DNA from: Absidia repens
Lineage: Eukaryota; Mucoromycota; Mucoromycetes; Mucorales; Cunninghamellaceae
Direction of reading: 5' to 3'
Length of the DNA: 64,000 nt
Assembly: GCA_002105175.1 (NCBI GenBank)
Contig: MCGE01000011.1
Span: 806,001-870,000 of the forward strand
Within the stretch, counting starts at the first letter, position 1. Each line of letters starts with the position of its first letter. Position numbers and translations under genes: made by a program. The notes under the pieces are model-generated. The model saw only the letters and a list, made by a program, of their open reading frames with translations, had not been told where the DNA came from and ran no database searches. Shown piece after piece: positions 32,288 to 46,600 of this stretch.

Positions 32288-33793
32288 ATGAACATTACAA
32301 CCACAACGACAACGACATACAACCAACGACAACTACAACAACAACGACAACAACAGCAACAACAGCAACAACAACAACAACAACAACAACAACGATCGAC
32401 ACGGAAACAGTCAGACCCACGGGTAGACCGGAAACAGAAGTGCAAAATGGATATCGCAAGGTACATCGCCCTATCGAATTACCTCACCAATAACACCTTC
32501 CCGATCGGTTGCAACACGGAAAAACAAAGACGATCAATTAGAACGATGGCCAGGCGGTATATATCTATCTCTGGAAGGCTGTTTACAAAGAATGGAGCTG
32601 GCCAAACTCTGCAAGAAGTCCTACACACCGGTAACGCTGACGAAGTAATACTAAAAGTACACGACGAAGGACACTTTGGCGTCACCAACACATGGCGAAG
32701 ACTACGTTTGGAATTCGACGGGTACCATTTATATCAAAGGGTGAAAGACCTGGTGGAATCGTGCGACACATGTCAACGAAGAGCAAGAAGAAGGCATGTA
32801 AGGGTGGAACCAGCAAGACCGATACCTGCCCCTCCTCATCCATTTTATATGATTGGTGTCGATGCTGTTGGACCGGTGAACGAATCTAGACTGGGAAACA
32901 AATATCTTCTTGTAGCCGTTGATTATCTTACGAAATGGCCTGTGGTGGCGGCGGTGCCCAATATTAACGAAACTACTACTGCTGATTTTCTATTCGATTG
33001 TGTGGTCAAGGACTTTGGTGTACCCTCCTACATTTTAACTGACCGTGGTTCAAACTTTCTGGCAACTTATGTGGAACACTTTTTGAAGCGTATTGGCTGC
33101 AGACACTTGACAACGACCTCTTTTCGACCTCAGACGAACGGAATGGTAGAACGCATGAATCAAACCGTGGTGAACACTCTGGCAAAAATAGCAAGAAATC
33201 AAGATGACGACCTTTGGGACACGAAACTGAATGAAGCGATCTTAGCAATACGAACTATGCCGAATGAAACGACGGGTGTCACTCCTTCTATGTTACTTTT
33301 TGGGTACAACATGAGAACTCCTGCTTTATGGTCTGCTCCTCGAATTGATTTTGTGCAAGGCGATCACCAAGCAATGATTCAAGAAAGGGTAGAACAAATC
33401 ACTGGTGTCATAGCAAGATTGAAATTGGAAGCCAAGACCAAGGTAGCCGAACGACAAGCGAAACAGAAAACGCGATACGACGAGAAGGTTCATAGGAAAC
33501 TTTATGATGTTGGAAGCAAGGTGTTGCTTATGGAAAACTATACCGTTGGCAAGAAATTTGGTGATAAGTGGATTGGTCCTTTTGTTGTGGCTCGCTCGTA
33601 CGGTAATGGCACTTATCAACTGGTTGGTCCTGGTGGAAAACGAATTGAAAAGCCGGTGAATGGCGATCAACTGAAAACCTATGTGCAACGAAAGAATATG
33701 ATCCCTCAAGTTTCCTCTGGCGCACATCAATTGGAACAGTATTTGGATCGACGACAGCTGCGTGACGATGCGGATTACGAAAGCCTTCTGTAG
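32288..33793 (+). CDS. Retrotransposon integrase as a separate ORF
   Basis: 501 residues, in a different frame from RT. The first 45 or so residues are a Thr then Gln homopolymer (CAA/CAG repeats). The zinc-binding HHCC domain is visible (KVHDEGHFGVTN ... SCDTCQRR). The core DDE triad lies in GVDAVGP, LTDRGSNF and NGMVERMNQ. The GPY/F module (KWIGPFVVARSYGNGTYQL) follows, with an acidic tail and no chromodomain. All catalytic residues are present. A TAG lies just upstream in frame (32279-32281), so without splicing or frameshifting it must start around 32288. Confidence 0.9.
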   Translation: MNITTTTTTTYNQRQLQQQRQQQQQQQQQQQQQQQRSTRKQSDPRVDRKQKCKMDIARYIALSNYLTNNTFPIGCNTEKQRRSIRTMARRYISISGRLFTKNGAGQTLQEVLHTGNADEVILKVHDEGHFGVTNTWRRLRLEFDGYHLYQRVKDLVESCDTCQRRARRRHVRVEPARPIPAPPHPFYMIGVDAVGPVNESRLGNKYLLVAVDYLTKWPVVAAVPNINETTTADFLFDCVVKDFGVPSYILTDRGSNFLATYVEHFLKRIGCRHLTTTSFRPQTNGMVERMNQTVVNTLAKIARNQDDDLWDTKLNEAILAIRTMPNETTGVTPSMLLFGYNMRTPALWSAPRIDFVQGDHQAMIQERVEQITGVIARLKLEAKTKVAERQAKQKTRYDEKVHRKLYDVGSKVLLMENYTVGKKFGDKWIGPFVVARSYGNGTYQLVGPGGKRIEKPVNGDQLKTYVQRKNMIPQVSSGAHQLEQYLDRRQLRDDADYESLL

Positions 33794-33865
33794 TTTAGTG
33801 ATTTTATTATTTTTTATATGTTATTTTGTAGTTTATATTCATTATTTTATTTGTAGTTTAGTTTA

Positions 33866-33876
33866 AGGTGGGGGGA
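33866..33876 (+). other. Polypurine tract
   Basis: AAGGTGGGGGG followed by the right LTR, in the expected place for plus-strand DNA priming. Confidence 0.7.
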
Positions 33877-34152
33877 TGAAACGTGGCCACGTTGTATATG
33901 AAGCAGATCGGTATATTCAGCGTGTGACCGACCATTTCCCCTAGTGACCGTTCCTTTTTTAGTATTTATTTTATTTTCTTTGACAGCTAAATAAAACACA
34001 TCTTTATCTTGAACTGTATATCGATCACGACGTTGAATTTGTTATTTTGGATTTTGTTATTTGAATTGTTGAATATCGTATTGTTAAGTAATACGACCTT
34101 GGAACCCACTGCCGAACACCCTCACATCATATTATAAGCACCACACGTATCA
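33877..34152 (+). repeat. Right LTR
   Basis: 276 bp, same sequence as the left LTR by eye; followed by TGAA. Confidence 0.95.
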
Positions 34153-34395
34153 TGAAAAAAAATTATACAGAACTATATAAAATACAAAGTCCGGTAAAAT
34201 AATTTAGCCGGTCTTTTCCAGGTTAGACGCCTGTTCTTCCAGTGAATCATATACCTTCATTTCAATGTTTTCCTCATTTGTAAAATGTCTTTGTTTGAGT
34301 TCATTATTGTGAAATAGCAAAAGAGAGGGTATTCCACAAATAACTCCCTTCAACAGCTAATTATGAGAAAAAAAGAAGGCGGTGGCAAGATTTAT

Positions 34396-34695
34396 ACTCC
34401 GCACAAGTTTTTTTATTTATCCTGTCGTTTCCCTTTTTCTCATTCTTTCCCCTTTTTTTTTTTCATGAAATGATGATGATCTTGGATTAGTATTAGAATT
34501 TGAATCAGGGGCATTTTAGAAAAATGCATACAAATATCATGGGGAAACCCTTTCATTTTGTATTCGTGATTTGGAACCGCCGTTAGATTAACCTCACCAT
34601 AGCATCTCACCATAGCATAACTGAACCACTAATAATTTAGTTTAATGTTAGTTTGTCATAGTTTGTAGCTACAGTAGCTACATCACAATAAAATA
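34396..34695 (+). repeat. Interspersed core repeat, copy C (type II)
   Basis: Head CTCCGCACAAG (E-box mutated), T/C tract, GATTAGTATTAG, a perfect short hairpin GCATTTT-AGA-AAAATGC (34511-34527), CATGGGGAAACCCTTTCATTTTG, the TTTAGTTTAATG run, and CAATAAAATATG at the end. It lies 240 bp right of the retrotransposon. The tail of this copy and the tail of copy D face each other. Confidence 0.7.
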
Positions 34696-35929
34696 TGCTT
34701 GTCTCTTTTCATCATTAGTCTATTTGTCATACATTTACATTGCTTCTTTTATCGAATGGGTACACATGAACATAGAAAAAAAAAAAAAAAAACTGGGACG
34801 TGTGCGTATGTGTGAAACAGAAATGGGTTGGGTACTAAATAGACTTTGTCCACCACATTGATTGGTGGAAAAAAGATATTCTGAAGTAGGTTATATAGGG
34901 TCTCAGCTCATTTTCAGCGAAAAATGATATTTTCCATGACCTACAAATAAATCGTTCTCAGTGGGGAGCAGGAGTAATAATCTCCGAGCAGTTTTATTCT
35001 CAAAGCTAACTTGGAAAAAGGAGAAAACTGGATGAATTGATTGGTGGAAAAGAGAAATAAAGGCATGGGATTGGGTAGAAAGCCGGCAAAAAGCAACAGC
35101 GTTCTAGCACTAGTAATCTACTAGCTGGGCTTTAAAAATCTGATGACAGTTTGTCTTTAATACTGTTCAATAAAAAATGCCACTCTTTATATACTATATA
35201 TTATGTTTCATTGAAAATAGATAATACATGGGTTTATTGCTATTATTATTTTTTATCATCATCATCATCTTTTCATAATCGTACGATGGTCTAATGCTAG
35301 ATCTCTGATGGTATGATTGATATTATTGCAAGGGTATTTTATTTTCTTATCTTATATTTTATGAGACCTAATGATTTCATGAAGTGAATCATTGCTTTCT
35401 TTTTCATTTTGCATTGTTCCTAATCGGAATTTCAATTTATTTAGTCACAGATTTTTTCAGGAACAGATTTTTAATTTTATTTTCATGATGTGACAATTAT
35501 GTTAACGAAAAACCTGGATCGGTGTGAGACACTTTAATTGAATTATTTTAGTCAATGAATATAAAATATAAGATAGTTTTGAGGAAATAAATATCAAGGG
35601 TGGAGATCAGACGACATAATTTATTATGCAATTGAAGACTTTAAATTGATATCAATAAGCGTATCGATGGTTAGCTAGAATGAATTCATATGACACCATC
35701 ATATATATAGGAATAAAGACACATGTATGACATCATAAACCTGGTAAAGTATGTGTGTTTGTTTATCCTCGCATTTTTTCGCCAATATATATATATGTAT
35801 ATAGATAGGTATTTTGTAATTTAAATTCTATCGCAATACCCCTACTTCTTTTTCAACTTGACGCGAATGCATTCCTGTCTTCATTTTGTCATAGTATTTG
35901 GTGGGTATCTCCTCAGAGCTTCAGTGATT

Positions 35930-36420
35930 TTTATTTTGGGGTTATAGGGGGAGGGAAACAAAAAAGCGGACAATGCAGGCGAATTAGAATCCCGGTGCTC
36001 GATAAGGCACTCACTACAAAAATATCAACAATAACAACATTTCTCACTATCATATGGGTCATGGGACGGTTAATTAATTAATAAAAGGGAATAGTTTATT
36101 AAAGTATATTGATAGGTACTAGACTAAAGGCGGGAGTTTCGTTGTCGCAAGGGATCTAATGGAGATAGTATGTAGGAGACTAGCCGCGAGCCTAATGAGG
36201 ATTCACGGGAATAGTCAGCTTTAATCTAAAAGCGCGATTGCAAAAATTTATCTTATATGCTGCACTAGATATAATAAAGATGGAAGGGGCATATTGTTAC
36301 TAAAGCACAACAACGGTCCAGAATCAAAAAGCGTGATGGTAGTTAAAAAAAAAGATCTTTTGTACAAGACATGAGAGAGACTCATGGGACATTTCTCTTG
36401 AAGTATGTAAAAATAAAGAC
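35930..36420 (-). repeat. Extension of the repeat beyond the tail of copy D
   Basis: Shares blocks in order with 49.3-50.46 kb and 57.5-58.49 kb. An example is the stretch with CTTTTGTACAAGACATGAG just left of copy D, present near copy G as CTTTTGTACATGACATGAG. The 34.7-35.9 kb part is AT-rich with no gene seen. Confidence 0.55.
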
Positions 36421-36690
36421 TTTTATTCAGATGTAGATACAAAAGAACACTAAGCTAAGCTAATGAGACTAAGAAGCCTGCTAATGGTACTCCCCGATCA
36501 TAGATCCAACATGAAAGGGTTTCCCATGTATATTGTAATCCCTGATCTGAAAACCTTTCTAAACTAGTTCTGACACTAATCTAATCCGTCAAATCCTTAA
36601 AAAATTACAATTGTGAAGGAAAAAAAAAAAAAAGAAAAGAAAAGCAAGAGGCGGGAAAAAAAAGGGAGTAAATAAAATCCATGTGTGCGG
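36421..36690 (-). repeat. Interspersed core repeat, copy D (type I)
   Basis: Tail TTTTATTCAG at 36421, CTAAGCTAAGCTAATGAG, GAAAGGGTTTCCCATG and TTGTAATCCCTGATCTG, then the head TCCATGTGTGCGGGG near 36679. The stem has one mismatch compared with copies A, G and H. Confidence 0.7.
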
Positions 36691-36960
36691 GGTGTGAAAT
36701 ATTTTTTGTGCTAGCTTTTGCAAGATCAAAGACTTTCCAAGGTAATAAAAAATCGGTGATGCAAACAACAACAAAAAAAAAGAGCGACAGATTTATTATA
36801 TCATGCTTATGGGAGTAGATGGGATAATAGTTTAAGTATACTAAGTAATATGAAATATAAAAATTAAGAGTAAAACAATATAAAACGAAATAAAATAGTA
36901 CAACGTTTACAAAGTGAAAAAATAGTACCAAAAGGGGAGGTAAAAGAGAATCTACTATCA

Positions 36961-38791
36961 CTAGTATGTGCCCTTGATAACATCATCACTTTCAGCCTTG
37001 TGGTTGTTGCTAGGAGATTCGTCATAATCACCAGCGAGTTCCTCGAGTGATTTGCCAGCAGTTTCGGGGATAAGGAGAGAAGAGAAAATACCAGTCAACA
37101 TGAAGAAAGCAAAAAGCTGTAAGAGATGGTTGATCCATTTGTTCGGGCCGCCAATGTCCTTGAGTAAACCAAAGCCAACTTGTGCAATAATTGATCCGAC
37201 CTTGCCACTAGCTGCAGAAATACCGTGGGCAGTGGATCGATGTCGTGTGACAAAAACTTCTCCAGGAACGATGAAAGTCTATAATACAAGAAGTTGAAGA
37301 TGAGTATACCAAAAATATATATCCAATAATTTCTTTAATTTACCGTCGTGTTTGGACCGAAATTGAAGAAGATTTGAGTAATGGTATACAAAACAATAAA
37401 GAGAGCAGTAGAGGTATCAAGAATGGGTTGATAGGCAAAACCGAGGATGATGAACATAATTGTGAGCATAACAAAACCCATGATTTGGATAAACTTCCGA
37501 CCGAGACGGTCGATGGTAAACACAGAGATCCAGTACCCAGGAACTGATCCGAGTAATTGGATGATCAGGTTACCCACACATGTTTGGAAGATAGAACTAG
37601 CAAAAAAAAAAAAAAAAAAAAAAAAAAGGTGAGTAAAATTGATTATTATATCTTAATATGCAAAAGGACTTACTGATAAGGATCGGAGCCACCAGCAAAG
37701 CCAATGTTAGTGAGAATAATCGAATTATTGAGACCTAGACCATACCATGCGACATCCAAGGCAAACCAAGAGTAAGCAGTGCCCAGTAAAACTTTGCCAT
37801 TTTTCCATTGACCAAAGTAATGGCAGAAATCAGCCCATGAAGCTTTGGGAGACACTTCTTCACGAGCAATAGCAATGTTGTCAGTATAATCACCAGAAGA
37901 AGCTCCATTTTCGATAAAGGCCTTGGCATCGCGGATACCCTTTTCCAATTTTTGTTCAACATCAATGGTATAACGAGGAGTTTCAGGGATGGTCAATCGA
38001 TAGTAGAGAGCAAGGACACCAGGGACGGCACCAACTCCAATGACAATACGCCAGACATAATCCAAGTAAGCGGGATCGGAATCAATCGCGCTTTTGAAGG
38101 CGGCAGTAGTGATGATACCAACGATAGATGCAGCCACTTGACCAATACCTTGCATAGCAAAGACAGCAGCCATCATAGCTCCCCGGCGTTTGGTGGTGGC
38201 AAATTCAGCAGTGATAACAGATGACAGAGGGTAGTCGCCACCGATTCCGATACCAACAATCACACGCCAGAAGACGATAATACCCCAAAACGAAACGGCA
38301 GAACCATTACCGGCCAGGGACTGACCAACAGTACCAATAATAATGATAATTAATTCTACACCGTACATACGCTTACGGCCCACGCGATCAGCCAAATAAC
38401 CAAATAAAAGTTGGCCCACCACAGTTCCCACCGAACAGGCGACCTTGATAGCTGTATCGACATTGGCAGGTGTCTTGTTGTTATTATCATGCCAGTAAAC
38501 AAAACCAATCATAGCGGATACCAAGTTGATTGCAAAGATATCATAAGCATCGGTAAAGAAACCAATACCAGAGACAATACACGCACGAATATGGAACCAG
38601 CCAAATTTTGCGTTATCAATCTGTGTAATTTGGTTAAAAAGGGGGGTTAAACTTTCATTCTACTATAGGTGGTGGTTTTTTTTTTTTTTTACCTCTTCGA
38701 GGGCTAAACGACGTCGATCAACAGCTGATATCGTATAAGATTCTTCAAACGTTGTGCCAGCTGAAGACACATGCTGAGTGACTTGCGCCAT
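36961..38791 (-). CDS. PHO84-like high-affinity phosphate:H+ symporter (MFS)
   Basis: Plasma-membrane phosphate importer of the PHS family. Four exons (38791-38693, 38620-37674, 37596-37344, 37278-36961), 538 residues. Twelve hydrophobic segments are visible. The family signature GIGIGGDYPLSS lies in TM4, and AKFGWFHIRACIVSGIGFFTDAYD, the conserved N-terminal phosphate-site region, in TM1. GYLADRVGRKRMYG is the MFS loop 2-3 motif. The central cytosolic loop separates the two halves, and TFIVPGEVFVTRHRSTAHGISAA lies in TM10-11. The Asp in FFTDAYD and the Lys in SGKVG, needed in the family for phosphate transport, are present. The last intron splits VPGEVF-type coding cleanly at a phase 0 site. 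It fits functionally with VTC4. Confidence 0.93.
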
Positions 38792-39948
38792 TTAGGTAAA
38801 AAAAAGTATAAAGATATAAGAAGATGGAAAAGAAGGAAGAAAAAAGAAATTTAAACTCCACAATAGAATGTTAAACATTTATACTTTTTTGCGCAGACGT
38901 GAAATGATTTTTTTTTTCCCAACAGTCAAGGTACGCTACAATCCTATCATTTCAAACATGTGTTCCTGAACAAAGCGTTTTTTACTTTTTGGTTGTACTG
39001 TGATTGATCCTTTCAGTGTTACCTTTTTCAGTGGTTAAAGATTTCCTGTGACACCTTGACAGAATCATAACCAATCACTTCCTCCAATCTTGACACGATG
39101 CATATTCAAGACGTTTTTTATTTTTTATTTTAAACTTTTGAATACACTTCCATTATAATTTCTTTCAAGAAGGACATCAAGTTATAATACGAGTGAGACT
39201 TTGCCAAGATACAGGAAGTCCGTGCATTTTACTCTTCTGGAATATTTGATATATATATATATATATATTATTTACCAGTTGATCCAACTACATTGTTGCA
39301 TTGAAAACGACTAAGCGACTGCTGATATTTCCCGGGCTACTGATCTTCCTAAAAAAAAAAAACGATCCTCATACTTGGTTTGATTTAGAAACACCGCCAC
39401 TTTACTGATTCTTGTCATCAATACAAAGATGTCTCTCTTTTTTTATCGTGATCATTTAATTTTATTTTTTTCTCGGTATTCTATCAAAAGATCAGGTTCA
39501 AATTTTAGTTGACAAATATTTACCAATTATTGATGTTTCCGCACATTCTTTCAACTGTTTTTAGAAAATTTAGATATTTATGATGGATATCCAGGTTTAG
39601 ATGCTACACGCAAAAGAGAAATGATCATCTCTCTTTTGTCATAATACAGTCAATCATAATCTTAATCGTCGTCAATAGTCAACCATATGATCCACCATGA
39701 AAACGGAAAACGTCGTCTTTTTGATTGGAATCCCGTCGGCTCTCTTACCACCCACTTTTTTTTTTTTTTTTTTTTTTTGGTCGCCAACTCGATGAAGTTT
39801 TTCATACCACTTATTTACTCATACATAATATTTGAGGGATACCACACATGTAATAATACCAACAACTACAGGCTGTAGAAAAAAAAAGCGTAGAGGCTCC
39901 ATTTTTGTATCTAATCAAAATACAAACAGGGTGGGAACTATTTTAAAT
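38792..39948. other. Upstream region of the PHO84-like gene
   Basis: About 1.1 kb with no supported gene. I found no perfect CACGTG within it; the nearest is in the head of repeat copy E (39955-39960). (AT)n at 39250-39269 and a long T run at 39755-39778. Confidence 0.4.
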
Positions 39949-40262
39949 GCCGCCCACGTGGAATTTTATTCTTTCTCTCACCATTTTTTTTCCTTCCTCT
40001 CTTTCTCTCTCTTTTTTCATTTTCTTTTTTTTTTTCTTTTTTTTTTCACAATTGTTGCCCCTATGGATTCGTCATGGTCTTAGATTAGTGTTAGGACTAC
40101 TTTAGAAGGGGTTTCAGCTCAGGGATTACAAGATGCATGGGGAAACGATTTCATTCTGGATCTAGGTTCTGAAGGCACCGTTAGTTGATCATTTGGAGCC
40201 TCCATTAACTTAGTTTAGTATTAGTTTGTCCATTTTTTGTATCCATATATCAATAAAACATG
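39949..40262 (+). repeat. Interspersed core repeat, copy E (type I)
   Basis: Head GCCGCCCACGTGG (intact CACGTG), T/C tract, GATTAGTGTTAGGACTA, AGAAGGGGTTTCAGCTCAGG, GATTACAAGATGCATGGGG, and a CAATAAAACATG end. The 3' stem strand is mutated (AAACGATT), so the 8-bp stem of copy A cannot form here. Confidence 0.72.
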
Positions 40263-40585
40263 TCTCTTTTTACATGCTTCAATGGAAAATGTCCCATTAG
40301 CATCTTTCATGCTTGTTCAAGAGATCCTTTTCCGCGTCATTCCTTGAGATTAGTGCTAGTCATTGTTATTGATCAGTAAAAGATATCGATTTTATACTTT
40401 CTCATGTCTTATCAGTTATGTACAGTATTAGATCCTTTTTTACAATTGTCCCTTTGGATTAGTGTTGATCTTGCTTCAGATCTCCTATTGGTATCATTCA
40501 TGACACCATTAGATTCCGTATGTGACAGTGCACCCTCGCCCTTAGTTTAGTATCTGCCATATCCCTTTGAATAAAACATACATTT
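40263..40585 (+). repeat. Extension beyond copy E, shared with copy A
   Basis: Blocks GAGATCC, GATTAGTGCTAGTCATT, AGTAAAAGATATC and GATTAGTGTTGATC recur in the same order after copy A (9111-9420). It contains further GATTAGTGTT units and ends with another GAATAAAACA near 40559. Confidence 0.6.
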
Positions 40586-41244
40586 TTATTACCCTTTGAA
40601 TAATGAGAAAATCCTCTATAGTATTCTATTTTGTGAGTGCCCTATTAATTACTTGCTGTATAACTAACTACTCACGATATGACTATTTCCCCAAGAGGCC
40701 CAGCAACTCACCAACAGCCTAAAGTCACTTGATATCAAACGTGGCTATATTTCTTGTCCACCAAATATATCAGTGCACCTAGGTTGTACCGTTGTACCGT
40801 GAGTGTAGCTGCCACTATCTGAACTGTAGAGCATATTCCTCTGCCTTCTAGTTACCACACTCTCATCGCACGTGAGTTTTATTTGATTCCTTTGGTTGAA
40901 ATTCAAAACTATTGTATATATATATAGTATATTAGACAGTTGATATCAAACAGATTCCTAGTCCTTTATAGGCATATTCAATATAAAGCAATAAAAACCA
41001 TACAATCCCAAAGCAATATCATGGTAAACCCAATTCAATACATAACATTTCAAAAATATCGAAGTCATAATGAAAAAAAAAAAAATAGCATTGTGTTATT
41101 GAGGTAAAGGTGATTTATTCAATATGTATAAGTATAGGGGATCATCTAATAACATGTTATTTCTGAGCAGAAACTATATAAACTAAAAAAAAAAGCATAC
41201 TAAACTAATTTGGAAGAGAGCAAGGATTAATTACTAACTAATAA
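40586..41244. other. Intergenic region 3' of RNPS1
   Basis: AT-rich, with (TA)n near 40914-40926 and the RNPS1 3' UTR (ACTAAACTAATTTGG on the plus strand, i.e. TTAGTTTAGT on the transcript). No gene seen. Confidence 0.4.
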
Positions 41245-42508
41245 TCAACGACGGATGGGGCTTCGACTGTAGCTTCTGTTGCGAGATCCACTGGGACTAC
41301 GACTAATCGGAGAGCGACTTCTTGAGTAACGGCGGCCTCTACCGCGGTGAGGAGGGGGGCTAAATGACCTTGATCTAGACCGGCCATATCTTCTTCCACT
41401 ACCAACATAAGAATCACGTCCACGACGACCACCACCGCCTCCCCGGCGGAAGGGTGGAGGTGAACCATATCGACCACCTATTTTTACCCAAAAATAGCAA
41501 ATAAGCAAAAACATTAGTTTCTATCTCGTCATTTTCATGTTAAAGAGAGAAAGAGAGGAAGACTTACTTGAACGACGAGGAGCAGGATATTGAGGACGAG
41601 GGATACGACGAGGAGGCGCAACGGCGACAGTTACAATTTGACCGTCCAATTGACCCTATAAAGTAAAATTCAGTATCATCATAAAATCCATTCTAACTCG
41701 GGGGGGGGGGTTTTCGTTCCAGACTTACACCATCCATATGGGCTATAGCCTTCTCAGCGTCTTCAACAGTCTCATATTCAACAAATGCCCGTCCTGTATT
41801 GGTTTTGACTACAGGAAAAAAGAAAAGTGAGTTGATTGCTTTGAATTCCCCTCTAAAAAAAAAAGCCCTATGGGAAATTTTTGTACTTACAGCGTCGATG
41901 TTTTGGAAAGTCAACTTCCACAAGAGGACCATATACTCCAAATATTTCTTCAATGTGATCCTTGTTAACATTTCTCGTGAGCTGGGCTACCATCAATCTG
42001 TTTGGCTTAACAGGAGGAGGAGGAGCAGGAGGGGGTGTGACGGAACGACGACGGCGGTATCGAGGAGATGGAGAGCGACTTCTACCACGACCAGAGTACT
42101 GCTTTCGTCTTCTTGGTGCTGGTGACGGGCTGCGTGATGAGAAGGAGCGGCTTCTTGATGAGAAAGAGCGACTATCGGATGAATAAGAGCGAGAGCGGCT
42201 ACGCGATGAGTAAGGTGATCGTGATCGTGAGGCACTATAGGATCTTGATGTTCGTCGTCCACGTGGTGAGGGTGATCGTGAATAGCGACGTCCACGTCGT
42301 GCAGGTGATGGCGATCGTGAAAGTCGTTCTCTACGTGGTGAAGGTGATCTGGAGTAGCGACTTCGGCGAGAAGGCGATGTTGAGAATCGTGCCCTATTTT
42401 AAAGAAAACAAATAGGAAATAAAAATCAAAATGTTAGTATACATGCAGAATTAAAGAAATAACCCAAAGGTTTGATAGAATTCATTAATAACTGTTCTAC
42501 ACTTACAT
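41245..42508 (-). CDS. RNPS1-like RNA-binding SR protein
   Basis: Exon-junction/ASAP complex component linking splicing to mRNA decay. Five exons: 42508-42507 (only the AT of the start codon), 42393-41891, 41808-41729, 41655-41568, 41477-41245; 301 residues. The N-terminus is a long Arg-Ser domain (ARFSTSPSRRSRYSRSPS). A single RRM follows: RLMVAQLTRNVNKDHIEEIF (RNP2 region), KTNTGRAFVEYETVEDAEKA (RNP1) and HMDGGQLDGQIVTVAV, close to animal RNPS1. The C-terminus is Gly/Arg- and RS-rich. The start codon is assembled from AT (exon 1) and G (exon 2) across a 113-nt intron; no other in-frame ATG lies before the RS domain. Sure of the family. Confidence 0.9.
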
Positions 42509-42896
42509 TTTGAATCAACAGCTGTGTAGAAAGAGTAGACAAAAAAAAACAAAAAAACAAAAAAACAATACGAACGAAAAAAATAAAAACATTTTGCACT
42601 ATTTGATTTCAAACACCGCATACACATTTTGCCGATTGTAATTGACAAATTCTAAAAGTATCTGTATCACATAACAATAAGATATCAACAATCAAGACAA
42701 TAAAAAGGGCACATGGATAAAAAAAAAAGAGAGGCTTTATTTATTACTAATTTTTTCCAAGAGAATCGCATTTATTCAAGCTAAAATAACGTATAATGAA
42801 TGATGTAAAGACTCTTTCGAAAAGGTATCTGAGTGGAGGAGGAGGAGTGGGTGGTGTACATGGACTAGTTATTGAATGGAGGGGATGAAGAATAAA

Positions 42897-45995
<3,099 letters not shown>

Positions 45996-46600
45996 TGTAT
46001 GTAATACAAACAGTGCGAGAAGCAAAGGCTCACCAGTATTTTTATTCGAAAGGGGAAAGAGAAGAGCAGGAAAAGAAAAATGCTTAGGAAAGGCCATCGC
46101 AGTTAAAAGTCCGAAAATACTCATTTACACCTTCCCTCAAATTAAATCTTTTCCAGGTGAGAGGTACTGGATGGACCCCCCTAATAGCATACATGTTCGC
46201 TGATAGTAAGATTTACTTTACATAATATATACATATATGCATATATGAGAGTTAGTCTGCAGGTGAATTTTTTTTCATAACCTATTTTTACTATTGGTAT
46301 CGCCGAATCTATTTGGTACAAGGTGTTACCATTGAATTTATTTGGTAAGCACTACACCCTTAAACGCTGCCTCGTAGAGAGAATGAGTGCATTAACAATA
46401 AAAACAAAGCTAGGATTCAAGTCGAATAAAAAAATCGCAAGACCCGCTTGCGATGACAAGCGATTCATGCATTTCGAGCAGCATAGCACTGAAGCTGCTG
46501 GGCAACGGAATTTAAATTCAGGTGGCTGAAATAAATTTTATCAGGGTCCTTTTTTTTCTTTTTTTTTTTTTTTCTCTCTCTAAAATAACCCAAAAACCAA

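Larger units (their letters stand above)
28114..34152 (+). mobile_element. Complete Ty3/Gypsy-type LTR retrotransposon
   Basis: 6,039 bp, bounded by two 276-bp LTRs that are identical as far as I can compare by eye, starting TGAAACG and ending GTATCA. A TGAA lies directly outside both ends (28110-28113 and 34153-34156), a likely 4-bp target duplication. Internal order: primer site, gag with a CCHC knuckle, protease, reverse transcriptase, RNase H, integrase, polypurine tract. RT-RNase H before integrase is the Ty3/Gypsy order; there is no chromodomain after the integrase. The identical LTRs and open frames suggest a recent insertion. Confidence 0.95.

Noticed and set aside
46121..46600. Upstream start for CDC7 (46124) or an extra small gene at 46323-46529
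   Set aside because: The extension to 46124 is hydrophobic and unlike a nuclear kinase; the small frame overlaps the divergent CDC7/TRM11 promoter and has no supporting feature.
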